Assembly: GCF_029784155.1 (NCBI RefSeq)
Contig: NW_026597566.1
Coordinates: 1-64,000 of the forward strand
DNA from: Uranotaenia lowii
Lineage: Eukaryota; Arthropoda; Insecta; Diptera; Culicidae
Direction: 5' to 3'
DNA: 64,000 nt
The position numbers were made by a program, and so were the translations under genes. Shown piece by piece: positions 46,426 through 56,377 of this stretch (the stretch's first letter is position 1; every line of letters begins with the position of its first letter). Under the pieces are notes generated by a model. It saw only the letters and a program-made list of their open reading frames with translations, was not told where the DNA came from and made no database searches.

Positions 46426-46594
46426 GTTTATTGAATAGTCAATATCTAGTGGTGCACCAGTGCAAAACTAGGGCACACTCGGAATAAAAAATAAGGTATA
46501 ACTGGTATAACTTACCGTCTTTGCAATGTTTTGTTTTACATTGAAATGTAAATAACACCGGTGGAACAAGATCCCGCTGGTTCCACAAATCCAT
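36299..46594 (-). CDS. Probable NEPRO-like nucleolar protein, two exons around a 9.1-kb intron
   Basis: Exon 2 is 37,398-36,299 and is clearly protein-coding (WSNRFYNMHGFRLFKRINQA, ISTGYFFNLNSIFICLLAEV, a Lys-rich C-terminus). Exon 1 is predicted at 46,594-46,516: it starts MDLWNQRDLVPPVLFTFQ and ends at a strong GTAAGT donor. The junction is phase 1 on both sides, forms one Glu codon, and gives 392 residues. An in-frame ATG at 46,603 would add three. The WN...PP start and the helical core resemble the nucleolus and neural progenitor protein (NEPRO/C3orf17) family, involved in nucleolar function; this family call is from memory and moderate. Nearly all of the intron is transposable elements. 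The gene converges with nbs (79 bp from stop to stop) and is divergent from AsnRS. Confidence 0.6.
37813..37883. repeat. (CA)n microsatellite, 5' flank of the R1 element
   Basis: More than 30 CA units directly precede the truncated R1-clade ORF. The ORF running through it (His-Thr repeats) is an artefact. Confidence 0.95.
40867..45151. mobile_element. hAT-like DNA element with 8-bp target duplication
   Basis: ATTGTCCG flanks the element at 40,859-40,866 and 45,152-45,159, inside the R1 codons for YCP. The left end reads CATGCGCGGATCTA and the right end, reverse complemented, CAGGCGCGGATCTA. Both are followed within a few bases to 20 bases by GGGGGGGTGAT. An 8-bp duplication with CA-G-starting ends is typical of hAT. 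No transposase was recognised in its 4.3 kb, half of which is a further inserted element. It is therefore called non-autonomous. Confidence 0.85.
41622..43762. mobile_element. Inner inverted-repeat element with exon-like sequence
   Basis: The left end TCTACACACAAAACTTTCGAGGC faces a right end that reads, reverse complemented, TCTACACACAAAATTTCTGAGGC. Inside both ends lie repeated TTAGCAAAA and TTTGAGCAA motifs. The centre looks like a spliced gene on the plus strand: a TATATA at about 41,810, an ORF at 41,911-42,306, a GTAAGT donor near 42,317, an exon from 42,382, an exon at 42,733-42,869 (EVVTDRNQWEKVSPIKKSLN) and a last exon from 43,327 to a stop at 43,438 (SYRASWLTPYLLFGRWM). AATAAA follows at about 43,460. 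The last two exons join in frame; earlier ones carry stops. The protein is not recognised. Confidence 0.55.
46354..46425. repeat. (CA)n microsatellite, 3' flank of the R1 element
   Basis: About 35 CA units follow the R1 3' end GGGTAACC directly. With the tract at 37,813 it brackets the element. Confidence 0.95.
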
Positions 46595-46603
46595 GATGAT
46601 CAT

Positions 46604-47101
46604 CTTTCACGTTTAAATGAAAAATATCACCCTTTTTGATGATTAACAGAACAAATTTCACTTTAATTTGAATATTTCAAGCCACTTTTTAACAACTCGC
46701 AATAACAGAAAACCAAAAACAACCACCACTTTTCCGTTAAAACAAATGCACGTGCTATACCCCAACCAGTTAACGGGCGGGCTTCAAGTGGGCTAACAAC
46801 ACTCAAGAGTTATTCGAAAATTGAAATGGCAACCCTGTACTTTCTGACATTTTTCTTGCCACAACATCATCGCGGTCTGGTTCTCGCCTCGCGCACCGTG
46901 TGGATTCCTCAATTTTATGCCGAAAAGGTGCGTGTATTTACAATATCTTTTGTAGATTGCAACAGAAATTTCATCAAAATCGTCTATTGCAGGCTCTACA
47001 CACAATAGTATCTCGGTCGGTCGTTATCTTCCTTGGTTGAAAGGGTATAAATCTCGGAGAAGAGCCCATCGATAGGGATTAGTACTGACGAAAATTCAAC
47101 A
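46604..47101. promoter_or_regulatory. Divergent promoter region between the NEPRO-like gene and AsnRS
   Basis: About 0.5 kb separates the two start codons. A 60-codon plus-strand ORF (46,826-47,008) has possible splice signals (GTGCGTG at 46,930, TTGTAG and TTGCAG after it), but no family was recognised. It may be a 5' UTR exon of AsnRS or chance. Confidence 0.35.
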
Positions 47102-49122
47102 ATGGAGAACCTAACCATAAGTAAGTTATGTATCTTATTTTAATATATTAACCTTAGATTAGTAATAAATAACTCATGGTTTCTCAATTAGTCTTCTATT
47201 GATCGAAATACAAAAATAGAACAGCAGAGGTTGATGGCTGAAATAACACCATAATCTCATCTCTGATTGATTGCTTCCATCATATCGTGGCACGGCAGAT
47301 TATACACCCAAGTATCGATTACACGATGGAAAACAAGCTTTCTCTTTTATGAAATGACTTAATTATATTTTGCTAGCTGTGGGAAGCTATTTTAAATTAA
47401 TCAATTAATTTTTTTAGACGAAATTTACACCTCGGAAAAGCGAGGCAATGACGAATCGGGTAAAGGAACGGCGGAGGAACCCTTCAAAACAATTCTCCAG
47501 GCGATGCGACATGCCGGTAAGGAACCTTTCCCAACCATTTACGTAGACGCCAAAGACGAGAAGGCCGATTCTCCGTACGAAGTTGCGGCCAAGTCGCAGT
47601 TGAAGAAGATCCAAAAGCTGTGGGTTCGTGACAACCACAAGAACACCGAGAAGCAGAAGCGCGAAGAGGAGGATGCCAAGAAGCGGGAGCAAAATCTTGA
47701 GGATGCCAAAAAGATTGTCATCAAGGAGGATCCCTCGTGGGCGGCGGCTAAGGGCATTAAGATTTTCAAGGGTAGTGAAAACCGAGGTATTCGGGTGAAG
47801 ATTTACGGTTGGGTGCATCGTTTGAGACGGCAGGGCAAAGGATTGATGTTCATCACGCTGAGAGATGGAACTGGATTCTTGCAGTGTGTGCTGACGGATG
47901 CCTTGTGTCAAACGTACAATGCGTTGGTTCTTTCGACGGAATCGTCGGTTCAGCTGTTCGGAACGCTGAAGGAAGTGCCAGAGGGTAAGACAGCTCCCGG
48001 GGGTCACGAGTTGCACGTCGACTATTGGACGTTGATTGGGCTAGCTCCACCTGGCGGTGCTGACACGATTCTGAACGAAGAAGCTCACCCGGATGTGCAG
48101 CTAGATCAGCGGCACATTATGGTGCGAGGCGAGAACACCTCTAAGGTGATGAAGATGAGGGACGTTTTGATGCAAGCGTTCCGCGATCATTATCATGACC
48201 GTGGCTACACCGAGGTCACTCCACCAACGTTGGTGCAAACGCAAGTTGAAGGTGGATCCACTCTGTTCAAGTTGGACTATTTTGGGTTGGTTTGAATTGA
48301 TTTTCTTTTTGCAATACGAGTTATAAATGATCATATTTTCCTTTCAGAGAGGAAGCCTATCTCACTCAAAGTTCTCAATTGTACTTGGAAACGGTGCTGC
48401 CAGCTCTCGGGGATGTATACTGCATTGCCCAAAGCTACCGGGCTGAGCAAAGTCGCACCCGGCGGCATCTGGCCGAGTATAGCCACGTGGAAGCCGAATG
48501 TCCGTTTATAACGTTCGACGAGTTGCTGGATCGGCTGGAAGATTTGGTGGTGGACGTCGTTGATCGGGTGCTCAAATCACCATGGGGTCATCTGGTGAAG
48601 GAGCTTAACCCGGACTTTGTTCCCCCAAAAAGACCATTCCGTCGTATGCCGTATGCCGATGCGATTACCTGGTTGAAGGAGAACAACGTTACGAAAGATG
48701 ATGGCACTTTTTATGAGTTCGGCGAGGATATTCCTGAAGCGCCGGAGCGGAAAATGACCGATACAATCAACGAACCCATTATGCTGTGTCGCTTCCCGGC
48801 TGAAATCAAATCGTTTTACATGGCCCGATGTGCTGACGATAAGAGGTTGACCGAAAGTGTTGATGTACTACTCCCTAACGTCGGTGAAATTGTGGGAGGC
48901 TCGATGAGGTCCTGGGATCATCAGGAGCTGATGGAAGGTTATAAACGCGAAGGAATCGACCCGAAGCCGTACTACTGGTACATCGATCAACGTGTCTACG
49001 GTTCTCAACCTCACGGAGGATACGGCTTAGGTTTGGAACGGTTCATGTGCTGGCTCTTGAACCGGTACCATATTCGCGAAGTTTGTTTATACCCAAGATT
49101 CTTGGGAAGATGCAAACCTTAA
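47102..49122 (+). CDS. AsnRS: Asparaginyl-tRNA synthetase, cytoplasmic
   Basis: Three exons: 47,102-47,120, 47,418-48,285 and 48,348-49,122, with phases 1 and 2 matching, giving 553 residues. The N-terminal extension (about 1-110) is charged and Lys/Glu-rich ([18 protein letters not shown]), as in eukaryotic cytoplasmic enzymes. The anticodon-binding OB fold follows ([20 protein letters not shown], near residue 125). The class II core has motif 1 ([20 protein letters not shown]), motif 2 ([20 protein letters not shown]) and motif 3 ([18 protein letters not shown]). The enzyme charges tRNA-Asn with asparagine using ATP. Family likeness is very strong throughout the catalytic domain. Length is about that of animal orthologs. 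The start is a tiny first exon coding for MENLTI. Confidence 0.97.
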
Positions 49123-49483
49123 GCAACGAGAAAAACTGCTTCCACTATTCCCTGGTTCATGCATTTTACTAAGTAATTGAGGCATTTTTCACTATTTCTA
49201 TCACAGCTTGTAATGTTTAAAAAGTTAAAGCCCAATTAAACACTCGATAAGCTTAAGCATCAATGTGCTGTCGTTTATTCATATCACATTTCTATAGAAA
49301 AGCAAGTGTAGTCAAATTTTGTCCCCAATGGTTGACCCAAACAGAGTGACTATAAAGATAGAACAGAGAAATTTTTGCAAGCACCTAAGGAACCGAAATC
49401 TTAACATTAACAAAGGCAAAATACTATTAGAACTTGGTTCCACGTCGTTCAGGCAGAAAAACGCGTGACCATTGCAGCCACTA
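49123..49483. other. 3' UTRs between AsnRS and TPK
   Basis: The interval separates two converging genes. AATTAAA at about 49,236 may serve AsnRS. TTTATT at 49,274-49,279 is an AATAAA on the minus strand and may serve TPK. If both are used, the transcripts overlap or nearly meet. Confidence 0.45.
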
Positions 49484-50437
49484 TCACATATCCTTTGGCG
49501 TCGTTCCCATGGACCAGATTACCGGGCCATCGGTTTGAACGAACACCTCTTCGGAAGCATAAGTATTCGAAGTGCTCACTAGGCTGCCAAATTCCATCAC
49601 TCGATTTTCCAAATTCCAACGCAGCCCGGTGGTGCTACAGATGACTCGCTGCCCTATCGGAATCAGCGCACACCAGATGTGCTCTTGAACCAGCCGCTTA
49701 GGAATGTTGATACAGTGATTCCCGATCGGCAGCAGCCAACTGAGCGAATTGCTGGACCGCAGGAAAACAAATGCGTTGGGCAGTATGGCCCGTGCCAGGT
49801 ACAAAGTGTTGATGTTTGCCATGATCTGGTCCAACCGACCGGAACTTTCACACAGTACCAGCACACGTGTTATCTGTCGATCATGGCCGGTCGTTTGCAA
49901 TGCCTTCAAGGATTTGGTAAAATCTGTTGCGTTTTGATCGGGCGTTTTAATAATCTGCAAATGAAACAGTTTTCTTATAGGATATTATTTATTTTCTATT
50001 TTCGAAAAAAATCTTCGAACTCACCTTACAGTTTAGCTGCGTTACGTACGACAGGGACTCATCGGTGCACGAGTCGAAATCCCCGGTCACCAAATCCGGA
50101 GGCCTAAGCTGGTCGGCCGGTCCGATGTGACTTTTAACGAAATCTACCCACCGGTTCGTTCCACCATCAACAGTGATTCGGACCTTCGCTGCAACACACA
50201 ACGAAACATATTAACAACAGCTTCGAACACGTTGTCCCACAAAAACCAACCATTATTCCAGATGCTACGCAAGTACTCTTTGGGCAGCAGAATCGGCCGA
50301 TTTAACATCACCACAGCCAGTTCGTCGCCACATCCCTCGGAACCGTCGATCAAGTCCGCCGGATTCCAGACTGCCGGACCGGCCAACTGCAACGAGGAAA
50401 TATGCCTTCGCGTAAATGTCATGACTAATTTCATCAT
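49484..50437 (-). CDS. Thiamine pyrophosphokinase
   Basis: Three exons, 50,437-50,251, 50,188-50,025 and 49,954-49,484, with consistent phases, encode 273 residues. Short introns (62 and 70 bp) have GT-AG ends. The catalytic N-terminal domain shows ITVDGGTNRWVDFV near residue 67, LVTGDFDS near residue 94 and KTPDQNATDFTKSLKAL near residue 120, the acidic residues that bind Mg and ATP in this family. GRLDQIMANINTLYLA near residue 157 is also typical. The C-terminal beta domain that closes over thiamine follows (HIWCALIPIGQRV, TTGLRWNLENRVMEFGSLVS). The enzyme converts thiamine to thiamine pyrophosphate with ATP in the cytosol. The first of two adjacent ATGs was taken as the start. Confidence 0.95.
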
Positions 50438-52094
50438 GTTGTTTTTGTTGTCTTGCGGGAATTAATACTTTCCCAAGAAAGCCAACTATGATCTAGGTGA
50501 TCCCCGGAACAAAAACATTTAATTGTTTCAACTAGTTCTACTATCAACACATGAGTGGCCTTCAAGTGGCATTGTGCAAAAAAGCACACAATTCCAACAG
50601 GCGCCGTGTCACTCTTATCAGCACGAGCCGCCCTAATCGGTGGGTGTGTGTTGATGCGTAACAATCGCGTAAGAACTTATTATTTTGACAAAAATTTAAC
50701 TGAACGCTTTTCGCCATCACTTACGTCATCATCGTTGGACATTTTGTTTCTTCAAAGTCCTTTCCGATAATCGCAGCCTGCTTTCGCCGATAACACGTGA
50801 TTTCTGACGTAGTACTGCTATCATATACAATTTTATTAATTAACTGTCGAATGTGGTAAAAGCAGCTAGCAGCTGTTATTATGAAATAGCAACTATACAC
50901 TAACGCATTGAAGCAGTAGTACTTTTCAGCTCACTAGTCTAGTAGGCATAGTATGAATGGCGAAAGTTCGCACCGTAAATAAAACGCCGAACGGCAGGTT
51001 TGAGAACCATAATGCGCTCTCTCGCAAAAATTGTTATCAAAATTGTAGAGAAAGAAGGAGAAAGAGAGTTCGCCATGTGCTCTTCACGCTTACTCAGGAT
51101 TTTTCATCTTTGGGTATACAGATTTTGAGTAAAAATGAATGTTTTAGCACATTGAACCAATTTTAGGTGTTTTGTTTCCTTTTGTTCTACCGTGGCCGCC
51201 CCTAACTCTGCGCAGTCGCAAAGTTTGGGCATTTCCATATTTAAACAGAAACATTTCAAGATTTGAAGGATAAAATATCCACATAACAAGCAGATTCTCT
51301 TCAGTTACTGTTTATCTTCAATTTGGTTCCAATTATTTTGAAGTCGGATGTATTGTTCGCGAGAAATTCAAAAAATCAAAATAAATATTGGAAGCAAACG
51401 TCGAAAAAGTCCCTAGCATTGGGTAAACCTAGAAACATGGGGCCTTCCTAGATAGATCTTTCAATAATCCTGCTGTCGAAACCACAAAGTGTCAATGTTC
51501 TTTGGTTTTTTTCCAGAAATCTACCACACTGTTTTTTTTTTGCCACCGCCGCGATGACAAGGTACACAAGAGATCCATTACGTTAGCGATTGATACCACC
51601 AACTCATATGAGAGTCTCTCCTTAGAGGTGCCAGCGCTGGTCAGGCAATCTTGAATCTGGCCCCACACATTCACCCTCCTCCACGCAGAAAAAGAATGGG
51701 GAGTCGATTCAACAAAACGTTTTATTATTAATTTTTGTTTTATCCATTCACATTTAATCGGTAGTTTTGATATGAAATTCGATTCGAAACAGAATCCCAC
51801 ATTTTGTCATTTTTACAAAATAGTCGAAAGCAAGCCATCGTGTATGGAAGAGGGGTGCGTCGTTTTAATAATAAATATTTTTGTTGTTTTTGAAATTAAT
51901 AGTTGGGTTGTTCTGAATCGAAAAATATGTTTTGTTAGCCAAGCGTGCAAGATGAAATGTCAACTAAAAAAAAAGAAAAAAAAATCATCAAATTTTACCT
52001 TATTGCGCTCGCTTGCATCCGAACGGAAAAACACCTCTCGGTTAATTTTTTGTCTTCTTGCGTTCGGGAATCGAAAACCCGGATTCCCGAGGAT
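50438..52094. other. Interval without recognisable genes
   Basis: Only short ORFs are seen. No domain, RNA gene or repeat boundary was recognised. A CACACTG and poly(T) stretch at 51,520-51,540 may be a repeat edge. Confidence 0.35.
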
Positions 52095-52619
52095 ATGCAA
52101 CAGAGTTGGTTTCATTGTAGGTAAGTTATTTTTTTTTGTTTAAATTCATTATCAAAACTGCATGGAAGCAGTTACGCATTTCCTTTTTTCCAGACCGAGA
52201 CTAAATTTGGTTCGTCGGATCAGGACTACCAACCAATTGAGCGACACAGCTCATTCCATCAATCCTCCTGCTGGACAGCTATCGGGAGTGAATCGGGCTG
52301 TGGAGCGATGCCTTTATCAGCGTCAGCCCTTCCAGCGGGACGATATTTTAAACAATTGTTACCGACGACATCGGGTACAATCAAGGTGAGTCTTAGTTGC
52401 CAATATTACCAAAAACTACACCTTGTAAAAATACGCATGTGAATCAAAATTACCCATAGAGACAGGCAGACTGAATGGGGTTGATTTTGTTCGCGCATCT
52501 GTTGATTCACAAACATTGATTTATATATTTTCCTCTCTGTTTTCAGATGTCGCGACCCAATAATAATCGGCCTTTGCGTTCCTGGTCCCGCCCTTTCGCA
52601 GTTCGTAAACTTAAACTAA
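52095..52619 (+). CDS. Unassigned three-exon small ORF (96 codons)
   Basis: A frame runs across three segments with good splice signals: 52,095-52,120 (donor GTAAGT), 52,194-52,385 (acceptor TTTTTTCCAG, donor GTGAGT) and 52,547-52,619 (acceptor CTGTTTTCAG, then stop). All junctions are phase 2 and the frame stays open. The product is Arg- and Asn-rich (RRIRTTNQLSDTAHSINPPA, YQRQPFQRDDILNNCYRRHR) with no recognised domain. AATAAA is at about 52,783. The frame is also open upstream of the ATG. It could be a small protein, a non-coding RNA with a chance ORF, or a gene fragment carried by a mobile element. Confidence 0.35.
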
Positions 52620-52799
52620 TGCACATCAACATTCGGGGGACCAGTGCGAAGCCAAGTGATCGTGATTCAGATTCCGCTTTTGACGGAAGATCTGCCCTAC
52701 AGGAGAACGGAAAGCATAGGAAAAACACAGTGTATATTGTGAAATCATTAATAAAAAACAAAATGCCGTTTTAATTGGTGTAATAAAATTTAATCCATT

Positions 52800-53690
52800 T
52801 AAAAAAAAATCCCTTATTTCAAAATTAATATACTCATTTACATCAATCATACAGAACTGATTATAAACAAATGCCAATTATTTTTGTTTTCAGACCAAAA
52901 ATCTTTTGTACGTTTTACCCAAAATTTTGGCTATTTTGCTAAAAATTATGAATCATTTTCAAAAAGGGCCTATATTGTTTAAACAAGGATGATAAGTTCA
53001 TTTTCAATCGGTTTTTTATGTCGATATAATCTGAATTATATTTGTGCTTTTTCCCAACCAAAATTTTTATTATTTTTGACCGATATCTTATTATTTTTAA
53101 AATATATTTTTCTGCGTGTCTCAGGAAAAAAGAAATCTTAGGGCATCCGCAGCAATCGCGAGTATAGTGAAAATGCTCACGCGTTTGATCACTCTCATAC
53201 CGCACCGGGGGTTAGTATGAGGGTGAGCAAAATAGGGCCGTTGCCGTCGGGACCGACAAAATCACCAAATTTGCTCACTAGAAAGGGGCGAGAGCAAACA
53301 TGCACTGAAAAAAATCTACCAATTAAGGCAAGTTCAACAAACGATGTTTATTAAAATTTTGTAATTTTGGTAAACAATTTGTTAATTAATTAAGCAATTG
53401 TGGCTCTTCTTTTGATTCGGTCGAATGTGCGGACGGAATTTTGTTCGCGGGGGGATCGGAAATGTGTCAAAGATTATATAGAGCCATTTTGGAAGTATTC
53501 TGTGCTGGCTCGAAAGAGGTGAAAATTTAGGCCCTCGGAATCGGTGGCCCAGAGTTTGATCTTTGCAGCCGAGTGGTCGTCGGAATTAGCATATCTTTGA
53601 ACAGTGCAGAACTTGCAATTGACCAGCATCGAGTAACATCAACGTAAGCGAAAGGTTAGTGAAAAAACTGTTTATTTAGCGATTTTTTTT
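52800..53690. other. Interval without recognisable genes
   Basis: AT-rich, with short ORFs only. GCACTGAAAAAAATCTACC at about 53,303 looks like a repeat edge, but no partner end was found. Confidence 0.35.
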
Positions 53691-54159
53691 TTGTTTTTAA
53701 TTTTTTTCTACCCTCCGTACAGCTTGGGAAAGTACGCAGCAGATAGAAGAAAAAACTTCACCGTCTGACCGGGGCCATGAGCAGTATCTTTAGCAGATAG
53801 GTTTGAACCGGGGCAATGACGCATACAATCCTCCTTCTCGCTGCGCTGCACCAGGGAAAATGGTTCCGACTCACTGAAGCCAAAGTCTTGGACCAGCGGC
53901 GAAAAACCTCCTGTTTGATAGTGGAACTCCACAGCAGCTGGCATATTTCGCACAAGTTCCGCTGAATTTCGGATGATTCCGGCTGCAACTGCACAAAAGT
54001 TCGTGCTGCATCCACAACCTGACCCGGTTGCTGGTCGCTCGAAACTGCGTGGCCCTGTTGCTGCTGTATGGTATCTTCAACCAGCATGTCGACTTTGGCG
54101 TCACATAACGGATAGTTAACAGTTAACTCGTCGAATAACCTCCAACAATCGCTATGCAT
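53690..54159 (-). other. Unassigned minus-strand ORF or terminal exon
   Basis: A 133-codon frame (54,159-53,758) has a Gln-rich stretch (DTIQQQQGHAVSSDQQPGQV) and no recognised family. A second minus-strand frame (53,953-53,708) overlaps it and ends KLYGG-stop. An AATAAA on the minus strand lies near 53,675, and a CATAG acceptor-like site near 54,149. It could be the last exon of a gene whose other exons are not identified, or a decayed element. Confidence 0.25.
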
Positions 54160-54349
54160 AATAATAATTAATTATTAATAAAAATGATAATAACCGAAAT
54201 TGAAGCGAAAAAACTATCGACTCCGAAAATTTATTCGATCAGTAAATTTAATTTAATATTTTCTGTTAAAGTTTTCTCAGTGCAATGCACAATTTAAAAA
54301 TAAATGCTTCCACCCGGTGCGCGAAAGAGTGTGTATACCAAAATCGGTC

Positions 54350-54404
54350 CGCTGAAATGAGCAAAATCGGGCCGCGTATACTCCCGTATTGGTGCGTTTG
54401 CTCT
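54350..54404 (+). repeat. Dispersed repeat fragment, copy 2
   Basis: Matches positions 1-55 in the same orientation with only a few mismatches. The surrounding 54,160-54,590 has no recognised gene. Confidence 0.65.
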
Positions 54405-54589
54405 TAAAATGCATAACTCAAAGAAAAAATATCGTTTCCGTTCATTGTTTTTTTCTTTCAAACATCCGGTTAGAAGAACTTTTTTTAACTTAGATTTACG
54501 CAATCTGTTTTCTCCGTTCAGAAAAGTGCACTGTTACTTGTGCTTCTTGTTATCGCAGTTTCCTAAATGCTTTGCTTTTTGTAGCGCCA

Positions 54590-55165
54590 AATATGCTCGC
54601 CTCGTTGCACGGCCACGTGTGCACTCTCAAAAGTGCAGCCATTTATGCTTGCGTCTATGCTAAGTTATGTTTTCTAGCATTTAGGCGTAGCTGCAATATT
54701 TGGTAATACGAATGCGCAGCCATTTATGCTTGCTTCTGTTATACAGTTCTCTTTTAATGCACGTCAGCCAATGGTGTTCGTTAAGGTTGCACAGCAAGCA
54801 ATACTCGCTTTTCATTCGCAGCTATCCAAGCTCGCTCATGGTGCGCAGCATCCGCAGCCATAAGCGCTCGCTAGTTATGCGCAGCAACAGCAACCAATAT
54901 TAGCTTATTATGCGTGGCGGCAAACAATACTCGCTTTTCATGCGCAGCTATCAAAGCTCGCTTATCATACGCAGCTATTCAAGCTCGCTCATCGTGCGCA
55001 GCTATGAAAGCTCGCTTATCATGCGCAGCAACCAATACTCGCTTATCATGCGCAGCCATAAGTGCTCGTTCATCATGCGTAGCTATCCAAGCTCGCTCAT
55101 CGTGCGCAGCTATCAAAGCTCGCCTATCATGCGCAGCTAGCAAAACTCGCTTATCATACGCAGCT
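54590..55165. repeat. 27-bp minisatellite
   Basis: Variants of GCTCGCTTATCATGCGCAGC plus seven bases recur every 27 bp, most regularly from 54,930 to 55,160. More degenerate units lie upstream, and stray units occur at 55,375-55,430. Because 27 is nine codons, every frame yields a nine-residue repeat and stays open on both strands, which creates spurious ORFs. Confidence 0.9.
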
Positions 55166-55465
55166 ACGGTGCACAATATAATAAGGTGATATTTTAAGAA
55201 TTTTCAATAATGTCATTACTATCCATCTAGTAATCCTAGGTGTATGCAGCATTATCTTACGCGTGCAAAACTTGTTGCCTGGCACGCTATTCAAAGATAG
55301 TAATGACGTCACTTGTTTACATTCAAACGAGTGTTAGTAGCCTACCTTATCTATTTATAACGTGATGGGCATCAGTGCTCGCTTATCATGCACAGCCAAA
55401 ACTGCCCGCTCAAATTGCGTAGCCATTCTAATTTCCATTCAAGCAAAACCAAAGAGTGCTCGCTT

Positions 55466-55632
55466 AAGCCTAGTCCACACTAGGAGACGGTTCGCCTCGA
55501 GACGGTCTCAGCGTCTCCCATTTTCTTCGGGAGACACTGAGACCGTCTCAGGTTTCCAACAACAACATCAGACAACAAAGTTCGTCTCATAACAAAAATC
55601 GCAGTTCATGTTGCCTAATGTGGGCTAGGCTT
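55466..55632. mobile_element. 167-bp foldback MITE
   Basis: The ends AAGCCTAGTCCACACTAGG and, reverse complemented, AAGCCTAGCCCACATTAGG match at 17 of 19 bases. Inside, GAGACGGTCTCAGCGTCTCC and its facing copy form a second long stem around a TTTTCTTC loop. TTAA-like bases occur near both outer edges but not in perfect register. No coding capacity. Confidence 0.75.
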
Positions 55633-56377
55633 TAAAAAACAGCATGACATCAGCCAGACTTCCATTATGTCAACTGAGCAATTCGGTAGTGAATTTTGAA
55701 AAGGGCGAATGCGCCAAATGTAAACAAATGGAGTTAACAGTTGGGTGAGAAACTAAGTTCGGAAACCGATTTTGAGTGTACCTACAACTTTAACTAAAGG
55801 ATATTTGGTTTACGAGAAATAAAGAGAACTAAAAACAATTTGGCTGGGAGCTTATTATGGAGCTGTCAAACTTTGAACGCATTTTTCTCGAAATAGTGAT
55901 GTCGGCCCATTTGCCGTATTCAAAATTCGATACCAAATTTTTTTGTATGGTCTGATGCAATTGTCCATTACTACGTCAAAAAGACGTTTTTCAATCAACG
56001 TAATAAAAATTTTAAATTATATCGTGAATTCCCGCATATGTCCATTCAGCATAATGATACCAAATTTTTGCGACCGCCCTGTGGTGCTGGCAGATACTAT
56101 AATAAACGGTGGGTGTCACTGCTAGGGTGCTGTCAATTGTTTTCCCTTTCTCTCGTTCGGGATTAATCATAAAAAGGAACTTCACAGGAAAATCTCCTCG
56201 GGAAAGTTTGACTGTCGCTGCTGATAATCAATTTTTGAAGCACAAATTTTCCTTAATCATCTGAATAAATTCGGGTCTATCACGGCGGACATTCCTCTGC
56301 CTTCGGTAAGATCTATCGCAACGCTTTATCCATTGCATCGAAAAGCTTCCGGTCGTCGTAGCTGGTTTTCATAGAAA

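Noticed and set aside
46826..47008. 60-codon ORF upstream of AsnRS considered as a gene
   Set aside because: No family likeness, and it lies in a divergent promoter region. It is mentioned only within that region.
47414..48016. 200-codon minus-strand ORF
   Set aside because: It is antisense to the AsnRS second exon, with no family match.
54930..55160. Regular 27-bp repeats considered as a CRISPR array
   Set aside because: The units are contiguous, with no unique spacers, and drift in sequence. The window is a eukaryotic genome. It is a minisatellite.
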